Source: UBA6912 sp963792895
GTDB lineage: Bacteria > Actinomycetota > Acidimicrobiia > Spongiisociales > UBA5794
Length of the DNA: 64,000 nucleotides
Assembly (NCBI GenBank): GCA_963792895.1
Contig: CAWBYA010000007.1
Coordinates: 496,001-560,000, forward strand
Reading direction: 5' to 3'
This document shows, piece by piece, positions 33,433-41,684 of this stretch (its first letter is position 1; each line of letters opens with the position of its first letter). The position numbers were made by a program, and so were the translations under genes. Under the pieces are notes generated by a model that saw nothing but the letters and a program-made list of their open reading frames with translations, had not been told where the DNA came from and ran no database searches.

Positions 33433-34244
33433 TGGACGAGACGCACGACCGCGTGCCAGAGACGTCAGACGTCAGAAGCACCCCGGAGGAGCTCGCTGAT
33501 CGCTTGTGGGGGGCCGTGCAGGCGCGAACCGCCATCCGGCCGCTCACCGAGGACGTGCCAGATCTCACCGTCGACGCCGCCTACGACATCCAAGACCTGG
33601 TCGTCGACCGGCACCTCGCCTCTGGCGCGCTGATCACGGCAGCGAAGCTCGGGCTCACCTCGGTGGCCAAACAGCGCCAGATGCATGTGTCCGAGCCGCT
33701 CTACGGATGGATGACCGACCGGATGGCGCTCGCACGGGACAACATGCTGGAGGTCGGACGCCTCATCCAGCCTCGAGTCGAGCCCGAGATCGCATTCAAG
33801 ACGAGTCGCGACCTCGAAGGCCCCGGCGTCGCTACAGCCGCCGTGCTCGCCGCCACCGAGTGGGTGGCGCCCGCCGTCGATGTGCTCGACTCCCGGTTCA
33901 CGGGCTACCAGTTCACGCTCGCCGACGTCACCGCAGACAACTCCTCGGCTGCGGCATACGCACTCGGCGACCCTGTGGCACCCGACGGCGATCTGCGCCT
34001 CACCGGATGCGTGTTCATGAAGAACGGCGACCTCGTTGCGACCGCCGCAGGGGCAGCCGTCATGGAACACCCTGCGGCGGCCGTTGCCTGGTTCGTACGC
34101 AAGCTCCACCAGCGCGGGCGCGCGCTGCCTGCGGGCAGCGTCGTGCTCGCCGGGGCGTGGACCGCTGCTGTGCCGATTGCTGCCGGCGACATCGTGACCG
34201 CCGAGTTCGATCGCCTTGGCTCGGTGACGGTCAGGGGCTACTGA
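33432..34244 (+). CDS. 2-oxo-3-hexenedioate decarboxylase / hydratase family, second copy
   Basis: This 270-residue paralogue has AAKLGLTSVAKQRQM, IQPRVEPEIAF, VDVLDSRFTGYQF and TAEFDRLGSVTV. Placed after the aldolase and before the tautomerase, it is the likeliest 4-oxalocrotonate decarboxylase (DmpH role), though the third copy competes. Its N-terminal 16 residues are encoded by a GACGTCA heptamer repeat (33461-33476) and look non-conserved. TGATG overlap with the upstream stop. Confidence 0.85.
   Translation: MDETHDRVPETSDVRSTPEELADRLWGAVQARTAIRPLTEDVPDLTVDAAYDIQDLVVDRHLASGALITAAKLGLTSVAKQRQMHVSEPLYGWMTDRMALARDNMLEVGRLIQPRVEPEIAFKTSRDLEGPGVATAAVLAATEWVAPAVDVLDSRFTGYQFTLADVTADNSSAAAYALGDPVAPDGDLRLTGCVFMKNGDLVATAAGAAVMEHPAAAVAWFVRKLHQRGRALPAGSVVLAGAWTAAVPIAAGDIVTAEFDRLGSVTVRGY
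33461..33476. repeat. GACGTCA tandem heptamers inside coding sequence
   Basis: GACGTCA occurs twice in tandem within codons 11-16 of the decarboxylase-like gene. The same heptamer runs through the intergenic repeats at 14990, 20964, 21025 and 36709. Confidence 0.55.
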
Positions 34245-34247
34245 GCC

Positions 34248-35024
34248 ATGTCCCGCGCCGTACCGCTCTCTCGCGAGCTGCACGAGGCGAGGCTCGAGCG
34301 GCGCACGGTGGCGATGATCACTTCTCGGGAGCCGGCGTTCACCCTCGACGATGCGTATGCCGTGCAGGCTGCTGGACTCGATCTGCGGGAGCAGGCGGGC
34401 GAGACCGTGATCGGCGGGAAGCTCGGCTTCACGTCGCTCGCCATGCAGCGAGCGATGGGCGTTGACCGTCCCAACTACGGCAGGCTCACGGACGCCATGC
34501 TGGTGCACGACCGAGTGGTGACGATGCGGGAGCTGATCCATCCCAAGGTCGAGCCCGAGGTGGCATTCCTGCTCCGAGCCGATCTCGATGCCGACGCAGA
34601 CGGCGATGCCGTGCTGGAGGCCACGGCGGCGATCGTGCCGTGTCTCGAGGTGGTCGACTCACGCTACGACGGCTTCCGGTTTGCGGCGCTCGACAACATC
34701 GCCGACAACTCGTCCGCGGGAAAGGTCGTGCTCGGGGATGCGGCGGCGGCGCCCGAGGCGGTCGACCTCCGGACGTGCGGTGTCGTCCTGACCGCCGACG
34801 GCGCACTTGCCGCGACTGCGGCGGGCGCAGCGGCGCTCGACGATCCCGCCGAGGCCGTTGCTTGGATGGCGCGGTCGTTGGCTCGCACGCCGCGCCGGCT
34901 CCGTGCCGGCGATATCGTCATCTCGGGAGGGCTCACCGAACCGATCGACCTCTGCGCCGGTATGACCGTGCGAGTCGAGATCGATCGGGTTGGGGCCGCT
35001 TGCCTACGAGTCACGGAGGATTGA
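34248..35024 (+). CDS. 2-keto-4-pentenoate hydratase / 2-oxo-3-hexenedioate decarboxylase family, third copy
   Basis: The 258-residue paralogue keeps GGKLGFTSLAMQRAMG, IHPKVEPEVAFLL, VVDSRYDGFRF and VRVEIDRVGAACL. It starts 3 bp after the second copy. Three family members in one operon exceed the usual two (hydratase and decarboxylase); the extra one may serve a second branch or a substituted intermediate, in line with the two extradiol dioxygenases. Confidence 0.85.
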   Translation: MSRAVPLSRELHEARLERRTVAMITSREPAFTLDDAYAVQAAGLDLREQAGETVIGGKLGFTSLAMQRAMGVDRPNYGRLTDAMLVHDRVVTMRELIHPKVEPEVAFLLRADLDADADGDAVLEATAAIVPCLEVVDSRYDGFRFAALDNIADNSSAGKVVLGDAAAAPEAVDLRTCGVVLTADGALAATAAGAAALDDPAEAVAWMARSLARTPRRLRAGDIVISGGLTEPIDLCAGMTVRVEIDRVGAACLRVTED

Positions 35025-35025
35025 C

Positions 35026-35253
35026 ATGCCACTCGTCCACATCGACCTCTTGGAGGGGCGCCCCCTCGAGCGCATCGAGCGCATGATCGCCGAGGTCTCC
35101 GAAGCGATCGCAACCAGCCTCGACACCTCCATCGAGTCGGTGCGCGTCGTCGTCAACGAGATGAAGCCGCACCAGTACGGCGTCGGCGGCAAAGCATGGC
35201 CGGTTGTGCTCGAAGAGCGTCGCCACCAGCAGAACCATCAGGAGACAACGTGA
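35026..35253 (+). CDS. 4-oxalocrotonate tautomerase family enzyme
   Basis: The 75-residue protein begins Met-Pro, so Pro1 becomes the catalytic general base after Met removal, as in all members. PLVHIDLLEGRP and the Ser/Val-rich ESVRVVVNEMKP match the fold. It interconverts 2-hydroxymuconate and its 2-oxo form before decarboxylation. Start ATG 35026 has GGAGG 8 bases upstream; the stop overlaps the next GTG. Confidence 0.92.
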   Translation: MPLVHIDLLEGRPLERIERMIAEVSEAIATSLDTSIESVRVVVNEMKPHQYGVGGKAWPVVLEERRHQQNHQETT

Positions 35254-36701
35254 GAGACGTCAAGCTCTTCATCGGCGGAGACTTCGTCGACGCCACCGGC
35301 GGATCCACCTTCGAGTCGGTCAGCCCGATCGACAACCGGCCCATCGCAACCGTCGCTGAGGCTTCCGCCGGAGACGTCGGCCAAGCGGTGGTGGCAGCTC
35401 GCACCGCGTTCGACGGCTGGGCAGGGATGGGACCGGGGGCGCGCAGGAAGATCCTGATGCGGGTGGCAGACGGCATCGAGGCGCGACTCGACGAGCTGGC
35501 GGAGTGGGAAACCCGCGACATGGGCAAGCCCATCACGGCGTCTCGCACCAAGGACATGCCGCGCTGCGCCCACAACTTCCGGTTCTTCGCCGACTTCGCC
35601 GAGCAGGCAGGGACACACACCTACGACAAGCCGTGGGAGGGCGTGTTCACCTACGAGCTGCGCGAACCGCTCGGCGTGGTTGCCTCGATCTCCCCGTGGA
35701 ACTTCCCCCTCATGCTGCTCACGTGGAAGGTGGCGCCCGCCCTGGCCTTTGGGTGCACCGTCGTCGCCAAGCCCGCCGAGCAGTCGCCGATCACCGCCTC
35801 GATCCTCGCTGAGATCTGCGCAGACGCCGGCATGCCGCCCGGAGTGTTCAACGTCGTGCAGGGCTTCGGTCCTGGTGCAGCAGGCGAGGCCATGACCGTG
35901 CATCCAGAGGTCGATGCCATCACCTTCACCGGCGAGTCCAACACAGGTCGGGCGATCATGGCCAACGCAGCAGCCGGGTTGAAGAAGCTGTCGTTCGAGA
36001 TGGGCGGGAAATCCGCCAACATCGTCATGGCCGACGCCGACATGAGCGAGGCCGTGTCCGGCTCGCTCAAAGGCATCTTCACGAACCAGGGCGAAGTGTG
36101 CCTCGCCGGAAGCCGGCTCCTCGTGCAGAGGCCCATCTACGAGGAGTTCCTCGCTCGGCTCGTCGACGGTGCGGCCGAATGGACGGTGGGGAACCCAATG
36201 CTTCCCGAGACCAAGGTCGGCCCACTCGTGTCGCCCGAGCACATGGACAAGGTGCTCTCGTACATCGAGCTCGCACAGGACGAAGGCGCCAAGCTCATGA
36301 CCGGCGGCCAGCGGCTCACGGACGGCGACCTCGCAGCAGGCAACTACGTCGCCCCCACGATCTTCGCCGATGCCGACAACTCGATGCGGTCATGCCAGGA
36401 CGAGATCTTCGGTCCGGTGGAGATGGTCATGCCGTTCGACGACGTCGACGAGGCGATCGCCATCGCCAACGAGAGCCGCTACGGGCTCGCCGGCATGGTG
36501 TGGACCACCAATCTCAACACGGCCCACAAGGTCGCCCGGGAGGTCAAGACGGGCACGATGTGGGTGAACTGCTTCTTCGTTCGCGACCTGCGGGCGCCGT
36601 TCGGCGGCTACAAGGACTCCGGAATGGGCCGGGAAGGCGGGGAGTACTCGCACGAGTTCTTCACCGAGTCGAAGGCCGTGGTGATGAAGTTCCCGACGTG
36701 A
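35250..36701 (+). CDS. 2-hydroxymuconic semialdehyde dehydrogenase-like aldehyde dehydrogenase
   Basis: The 483-residue NAD-dependent aldehyde dehydrogenase has SPWNFPL, the catalytic Glu250 in FEMGGKSANIV and Cys284 in NQGEVCLAGSRL, and the C-terminal PFGGYKDSGMGREGG. In this operon it should oxidise the ring-cleavage semialdehyde to 2-hydroxymuconate (DmpC/XylG role), feeding the tautomerase branch. GTG start overlaps the tautomerase stop and is preceded by AGGAG. Confidence 0.9.
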   Translation: MRDVKLFIGGDFVDATGGSTFESVSPIDNRPIATVAEASAGDVGQAVVAARTAFDGWAGMGPGARRKILMRVADGIEARLDELAEWETRDMGKPITASRTKDMPRCAHNFRFFADFAEQAGTHTYDKPWEGVFTYELREPLGVVASISPWNFPLMLLTWKVAPALAFGCTVVAKPAEQSPITASILAEICADAGMPPGVFNVVQGFGPGAAGEAMTVHPEVDAITFTGESNTGRAIMANAAAGLKKLSFEMGGKSANIVMADADMSEAVSGSLKGIFTNQGEVCLAGSRLLVQRPIYEEFLARLVDGAAEWTVGNPMLPETKVGPLVSPEHMDKVLSYIELAQDEGAKLMTGGQRLTDGDLAAGNYVAPTIFADADNSMRSCQDEIFGPVEMVMPFDDVDEAIAIANESRYGLAGMVWTTNLNTAHKVAREVKTGTMWVNCFFVRDLRAPFGGYKDSGMGREGGEYSHEFFTESKAVVMKFPT

Positions 36702-36706
36702 GGGCC

Positions 36707-36740
36707 GAGACGTCAGATGTCAGACGGCAGACATCAGATC
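36707..36740. repeat. Dispersed intergenic repeat, heptamer-only copy
   Basis: Five near-identical 7-bp units (GACGTCA, GATGTCA, GACGGCA, GACATCA, GATCGCC) fill the gap between the dehydrogenase stop and the ferredoxin start. Confidence 0.6.
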
Positions 36741-36744
36741 GCCG

Positions 36745-37134
36745 ATGAGGGTGGTGGTTTGTCCGTTTGGCGAGATACCCCCTGGTTCGGCGCGGGCGGT
36801 CGACCTGGGTGAGCGGCGGGTGGCCGTGTTCAACGTCGACGGGGCGTTGCGGGCCATCGACGATCGCTGTGCGCACAAAGGCGGCTCACTCGCTGCGGGC
36901 ATGGTCCGCGACGGCATCGTGACCTGCCCGCTGCACTGGTGGCGGTACGACCTCGAAACCGGGCGGCGGGTGGCCTCCGACACTGTCGTCCAGGCGACCT
37001 ACGAGGTGCAGGTGGTCGACGGCGAGATCGAGGTCGACGTGCCCGACGGAGCTCCCGCAGAGTCGATGCGAGAGCTGCTGCTGCGGCACGCCGCCGAGTG
37101 GAAGGCCGCACACGAGGTGAAGGGGGAGGCGTGA
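36745..37134 (+). CDS. Rieske-type [2Fe-2S] ferredoxin
   Basis: The 129-residue protein is a soluble Rieske ferredoxin with Cys42-x-His44 (RCAHKGGSL) and Cys61-x2-His64 (TCPLHWWRYD). It probably delivers electrons to the Rieske oxygenase encoded 22 kb away at 13657, the only such oxygenase in the window. A C-terminal helical extension of about 25 residues goes beyond the usual length. Its stop overlaps the next GTG. Confidence 0.88.
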   Translation: MRVVVCPFGEIPPGSARAVDLGERRVAVFNVDGALRAIDDRCAHKGGSLAAGMVRDGIVTCPLHWWRYDLETGRRVASDTVVQATYEVQVVDGEIEVDVPDGAPAESMRELLLRHAAEWKAAHEVKGEA

Positions 37135-37769
37135 GCGGCATCAAGGCCGTGATCTGGGACATGGGGGGCATCCTCTATGTCACGCCCTTCGAGGTGTTCG
37201 ATGAGGTGGAGCGTGACCTGGGGCTCGAGCCCGGCAAACTGCCGCGTGGCCCATTCGAACCGGGGGGCGATTCCGACTACACCCGATGTTCCACGGGTGA
37301 GCTGAGTGAGAGCGACTACTGGAGGAGCTACCACGAGCGGCTCGCTGCTCAGGGAATCCAGCTCGATATCGCAGCGATGATCGACTGGAGCGACCGGCTG
37401 CGACCCGAGGTGATGGACGCCATCGCCCGCCTCGACGGCCACTACGTCCAGGCGACCCTGTCGAACGACTCCAGCAAGTGGCTCGGTGACGGGTGGTGGC
37501 AGAGCTGGCCGTATAGGAAGTACTTCGCTTCGGTCATCGACGTGGTGACCCTGGGCGTTCGCAAGCCGCACCCGGACACCTACCTCGCGTCCGCCCGAGC
37601 CCTTGGCGTCGAACCCGCCGAGTGCCTGTTTGTCGACGATATGCAGGTCAACGTCGTCGGCGCCGAGTCGGTGGGTATGCGAGGGTTCTTCTTCGACCAC
37701 ACCGATGCTGCCGGCAGCGTCGAGCGCTTGCTGGAGATGCTGCTGCCGGACGAGGCGGCGGCGTCGTGA
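37131..37769 (+). CDS. HAD-superfamily protein in the aromatic operon, first
   Basis: The 212-residue HAD subfamily IA protein starts VIWDMGGILYVTPFE, has SND (motif II) and RKPHPDTYLAS (III), then LFVDDMQVNVVGA (IV). As in its relative at 9253, the second Asp of DxD is Gly. It is translationally coupled to the ferredoxin and to the next HAD gene. Removal of phosphate from an aryl phosphate intermediate is a plausible but untested role. Confidence 0.82.
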   Translation: MSGIKAVIWDMGGILYVTPFEVFDEVERDLGLEPGKLPRGPFEPGGDSDYTRCSTGELSESDYWRSYHERLAAQGIQLDIAAMIDWSDRLRPEVMDAIARLDGHYVQATLSNDSSKWLGDGWWQSWPYRKYFASVIDVVTLGVRKPHPDTYLASARALGVEPAECLFVDDMQVNVVGAESVGMRGFFFDHTDAAGSVERLLEMLLPDEAAAS

Positions 37770-38395
37770 CGCCCAGGGCGTTGCTCCTCGATCTCGATCG
37801 AACACTCGTCGACGTGGAGAGCCACGTCGACTACTGCGCCGCGCTGGCTGCCCTCCACGACGGCTTCCGCCTCCCAGAAGGGCGGGAGACGCCTGATACG
37901 ACCGGGTGGGGCCGGTGCACGGTCGAGGTCATTCGCTTCCTCGTTGCGCTCGCGGGGAGCGACGACTACCCGGCTGCTTCGGCGCTCGTGGCCGAGTTCG
38001 AACTCGCCGGCGCGGAGCAGGCCACTGCAATGCCGGGCCTGGACGAGTTTCTGGTGGCGATTGGTGACGTGCCACGAGCCATCGTGACGCTGTGCGGCCC
38101 CGAGGCGACGTCCCTGGTCCTCGGCGGATTCGGGATCGCTGCAGATGTCGTGGTGCCCCGTCGCCCCGACCTGCGGCCCAAGCCCTATCCGGACCAGGCC
38201 GAGGTGGCTCTGCTCGGCCTCGGTGTTGCTGCCACCGACGCGCTCGTCATCGGCGACAGCGCATGGGACCTCGAGATGGCCCAAGCCGCAGGCGTTGCTT
38301 TCATCGGTGTCACGAACGGCCGCGAGACGCACGAGTTCCGCGGTGTGCCGGCGGCGGCCGATCTTGCCGGTGTCGTGGCGCAGCTCGATCTGTGA
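37766..38395 (+). CDS. HAD-superfamily phosphatase in the aromatic operon, second
   Basis: The 209-residue protein has an intact HAD motif I (LLLDLDRTLVD, with both Asp), Thr in VTLCG (II), KPYPDQAEVAL (III) and VIGDSAWDLEMAQAAG (IV), so it is likely an active phosphatase, unlike its coupled neighbour. It ends the operon just before a hairpin. In a pathway proposed to use phosphorylated phenols it is a good candidate for releasing phosphate. Confidence 0.85.
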   Translation: MTPRALLLDLDRTLVDVESHVDYCAALAALHDGFRLPEGRETPDTTGWGRCTVEVIRFLVALAGSDDYPAASALVAEFELAGAEQATAMPGLDEFLVAIGDVPRAIVTLCGPEATSLVLGGFGIAADVVVPRRPDLRPKPYPDQAEVALLGLGVAATDALVIGDSAWDLEMAQAAGVAFIGVTNGRETHEFRGVPAAADLAGVVAQLDL

Positions 38396-38874
38396 GGTGA
38401 CGCCAACGGTTCGCTCCAGGTCACCGCCACTCGAGGCGGTGGTGCTTGGACGGCGACGAGGTCCTTTGCGCCTGCCGACCCGATCGTCATGAGGTGAGAC
38501 GCGACTCTGCCAATACTGTGGCCGTGGATGAGGGCGTGGTGTCCTATCAGCCCAGGGTGGCGAGGTCGGGTTTCGAGCGGGTTGCGTCTGCGGCACCTGT
38601 CGATGGAGGATCCGCGGCCCCGCCACACGGCGGTGCGGCTGAGGCCTTCTGGCGTTTGTAGGCGCGGTGATCGGTGACGTCGGCCCAACGGCGGATCATC
38701 GGCGTCCTGTCGATTGGAACCGTCGGCGGGTAAGGAGACGCGCCGAGGAGTCACCCTGGTCAGGACGGGTCGAAGCGGGCTGCGAGCGGCACGGCGAGCC
38801 CGCCACCAGCCGGAAGGCGCAGCCGGCGGCGTCACTGGCCGTCGTCAGCGCGGCGAACGTTGCCGGTCGGGGTG
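38396..38874. other. Intergenic region of 479 bp, no gene seen
   Basis: It holds the operon terminator (38422-38441) and otherwise only short frames with no recognisable motif. It separates the plus-strand operon from convergent aceE. Confidence 0.5.
38422..38441 (+). terminator. Terminator of the meta-cleavage operon
   Basis: CACCGCC / GGCGGTG form a perfect 7-bp stem with a 6-nt loop 27 bp after the last stop codon. Confidence 0.6.
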
Positions 38875-41562
38875 CTAGCGCACCCTTGGATCCGCCAGGT
38901 CCGGGTCGACGTCGAACCTCTGGAACGCTTCTGCCACCACTGAGGCCTCGATGGAGCCGCGCTGCTGCAGCGCCGACAAGGCTGCGACGACGACGTGACC
39001 TGTATCGACCTCGAAGAATCGGCGCAACGCCTCCCTCGTGTCGCTGCGGCCGAATCCGTCGGTCCCGAGCGGAACCAGCTGCTCAGGAACGAACCGGGCA
39101 ATCTGATCGGGAACCGCCTTCATGTAGTCGGTGACGGCCACGACGGGCCCACCAACCTCGGCGAGGAGTTGCGTCACGTAGGGTGTGATCGGTTCGCGGT
39201 CCGGGTGAAGCCGGTTCCACCGCTCGACCTCGAGCGCCTGCTCTCGCAGTCGCTTGTACGACGTCGCGCTGTACAGCTCGGCGGCCACCCCGTAGTGCTC
39301 AGCGAGGAACATCTGGGCCTGGCGGGCGGCCATCTGGGCGGGTCCAGAGAAGACAATCGCCGCGCGATGCGGCAGCCCGTCTGGCGCAGGCGCCCACCGG
39401 TACATACCTTGGATGATGCCCGCATCGGCTCCTTCAGGTTTGGCCGGTTGGCTGTAGCCCTCGTTGTAGAGGGTGAGGTAATAGAAGATGTCCTCGTTCT
39501 CGACGTACATCCGGCGCAGACCGTCTTTGATGATGGCCGCCATCTCGTACGCAAAAGCCGGGTCGTACGCCTGACACACCGGGACCGTCGAGGCCAGGAC
39601 GAGACTGTGACCGTCTTGGTGTTGCAGACCTTCGCCCAGGAGCGTCGTCCGCCCGGCAGTCGCCCCCAACAGGAAACCGCGGGCGCGAATGTCCGCAGCA
39701 GACCAGATGAGGTCGCCAACCCGCTGGAACCCGAACATCGAGTAGAAGGCATAGAACGGCACCATCGGCACGCCGCGATTCGCGTAGCTCGTCGCCGCTG
39801 CGATCCAACTCGACATCGCCCCTGCTTCGGTGATGCCCTCTTCGAGGATTTGGCCGTCCTTGCTTTCCTTGTAGGAGAGCAGCAGGTGGTGGTCGACAGG
39901 CTCGTAGAGCTGTCCTTGGGATGCGTAGATCTTCAGCTCTTTGAAGAGGGCGTCCATCCCGAAGGTCCGGCCCTCGTCGGGGATGATCGGCACGACGCGG
40001 CTGCCGAAGTCCTCGTCGCGCGCCAGGCTGCGCAGCAGTCGGGTGAAGGCGCCGGTCGTCGAGACTTCGGTGGGTCCCGATCCCCGATCGAACTCCTCGA
40101 ACGCTGAGTCTGAGGGCATCTTCAGCGGGCGGCGAATGTGGACGACCCGGCTCGGGAGAGGTCCGTCGAGCGCCTTGCGCCGCTGGCGGAGGTACTGCAC
40201 CTCGGGCGAGTCGATCGGCGGCCGGTAGTAGGGGAGCTCTCCGGAGGACAGGACCTCGTCAGAGATCTCGTCCTGCAGGTGGAGGTTGTTGCGCAGGGCG
40301 ATGAGCTGGTCTGCCGTGAGCTTCTTCACCTGGTGCGTCGTGTTGCCACCCTGGATGCCCGGTCCGAGCAGCCAACCCTTGATGGTCTTGGCGAGGATGA
40401 CGGTGGGTGCACCCTTGGTCTCGGTTGCCGCCCGGTAGGCGGCATAGACCTTCTTGTAGTCGAGTCCGCCGCGGCGGAGCGACCAGATCTCCGCATCACT
40501 CATCGACTCGACGAGCTTGCGAAGCCGCGGGTCGGGACCAAAGAAGTTCTCTCGAACGTACGCACCGTCCTCGGCCTTGTAGCGCTGATACTCACCGTCG
40601 ACCGTGACGTTCATCTTGTTGACGAGGACGCCCTCGCGATCGCGAGCGAGCAGCGGATCCCAATTCGATCCCCAGATCACCTTGAGCACGTTCCAGCCCG
40701 CGCCACGGAAGACCGCCTCGAGCTCCTGGATGATCTTGCCGTTGCCGCGGACCGGCCCGTCGAGGCGCTGCAAGTTGCAGTTGATCACCCACACGAGGTT
40801 GTCGAGCTTCTCACGCGACGCCAGCGAGATCGAACCGAGGCTCTCCGGCTCGTCGGTTTCGCCGTCACCGAGATAGCACCAGACCCGGGACTCCGACGTA
40901 TCGTCGACCCGCCGGTTGTGGAGGTATTTGAGGAACCTTGCCTGGTAGATCGAGCTGATGGGCCCGAGCCCCATCGAGACGGTGGGGTACTCCCAGAAGT
41001 CGGGCATGAGCCTCGGGTGGGGATAGCTCGACAGACCGCCGCCGATCTCGCGCCGGAAGCGGTCGAGGTCGCCCTCGTCGAGCCGGTGTTCGACGAAGGA
41101 GCGTGCGTAGATACCCGGCGCGGCGTGACCCTGGATGTAGACGTGGTCGCCCGGCGTGCCGTCCGCCTTGCCCCGGAAGAAGTGGTTGAAGCCGACCTCG
41201 TACAGCATGGCCGAGGATGCAAACGTGGAGAGGTGCCCGCCTATGCCGTCCGCGGCCTTGTTGGCCCTGATGACCATGATCGCCGCGTTCCAGCGGATGA
41301 AGCGCCGGATACGCTGCTCGATGTACTCGTCACCAGGGAACCACGCCTCGGCCTCCGGCGGAATCGTGTTGATGTACGGGGTGCTGACCGAGGCGGGGAC
41401 GCCCACGTTCTGGGCGCGCGCACGCTCGATCAGCTTGGCCATGAGGAACTGGGCGCGGGTGTTCCCCTCGACCGAAATCACCGTGTCGAGTGACTCGAGC
41501 CACTCCCTGGTCTCCTCTGGGTCCGTGTCGGGCAATTGATGCGTGAAGCCGTCGATGATCAT
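38875..41562 (-). CDS. aceE: Pyruvate dehydrogenase E1 component, homodimeric type
   Basis: The 895-residue protein is the thiamine-diphosphate-dependent E1 that decarboxylates pyruvate and acetylates the E2 lipoyl groups. It begins with the characteristic PEETREWLESLDTVI, and has the ThDP/Mg motif GDGETDEPESLGSI continuing to INCNLQRLDGPVRGNGKII, and GTDGFGRSDTREALR near the end. Length agrees with actinobacterial and proteobacterial AceE. It is convergent with the aromatic operon and divergent from the secreted SLH-like protein. Confidence 0.95.
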   Translation of the reverse strand: MIIDGFTHQLPDTDPEETREWLESLDTVISVEGNTRAQFLMAKLIERARAQNVGVPASVSTPYINTIPPEAEAWFPGDEYIEQRIRRFIRWNAAIMVIRANKAADGIGGHLSTFASSAMLYEVGFNHFFRGKADGTPGDHVYIQGHAAPGIYARSFVEHRLDEGDLDRFRREIGGGLSSYPHPRLMPDFWEYPTVSMGLGPISSIYQARFLKYLHNRRVDDTSESRVWCYLGDGETDEPESLGSISLASREKLDNLVWVINCNLQRLDGPVRGNGKIIQELEAVFRGAGWNVLKVIWGSNWDPLLARDREGVLVNKMNVTVDGEYQRYKAEDGAYVRENFFGPDPRLRKLVESMSDAEIWSLRRGGLDYKKVYAAYRAATETKGAPTVILAKTIKGWLLGPGIQGGNTTHQVKKLTADQLIALRNNLHLQDEISDEVLSSGELPYYRPPIDSPEVQYLRQRRKALDGPLPSRVVHIRRPLKMPSDSAFEEFDRGSGPTEVSTTGAFTRLLRSLARDEDFGSRVVPIIPDEGRTFGMDALFKELKIYASQGQLYEPVDHHLLLSYKESKDGQILEEGITEAGAMSSWIAAATSYANRGVPMVPFYAFYSMFGFQRVGDLIWSAADIRARGFLLGATAGRTTLLGEGLQHQDGHSLVLASTVPVCQAYDPAFAYEMAAIIKDGLRRMYVENEDIFYYLTLYNEGYSQPAKPEGADAGIIQGMYRWAPAPDGLPHRAAIVFSGPAQMAARQAQMFLAEHYGVAAELYSATSYKRLREQALEVERWNRLHPDREPITPYVTQLLAEVGGPVVAVTDYMKAVPDQIARFVPEQLVPLGTDGFGRSDTREALRRFFEVDTGHVVVAALSALQQRGSIEASVVAEAFQRFDVDPDLADPRVR

Positions 41563-41684
41563 CCGTCGGCGCGTCTCCTCGATGGCGCAATTTCACGTCC
41601 GAGCCTACTGCGGGGCGATTGTCTGGTTTGCAGGTTTGCGGGCGTTGTGTAGCACGCAGGTGCGCTACCATCGCTGCAAGGAGA

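Noticed and set aside
14964..36740. CRISPR array for the GACGTCA repeats
   Set aside because: Seven-base units in direct tandem without unique spacers and no cas genes in the window.
13368..38395. Insertion sequence or integrase marking the cluster as a mobile island
   Set aside because: No transposase, integrase, terminal inverted repeat or attachment site was found; the tRNA-Glu gene is outside the cluster and intact.
38667..39134. Plus-strand frame between the aromatic operon and aceE
   Set aside because: Motif-free Arg/Pro-rich translation that runs antisense into aceE.
40138..41493. Long plus-strand open frame antisense to aceE
   Set aside because: aceE is unmistakable on the minus strand; the antisense frame is a codon-bias shadow.
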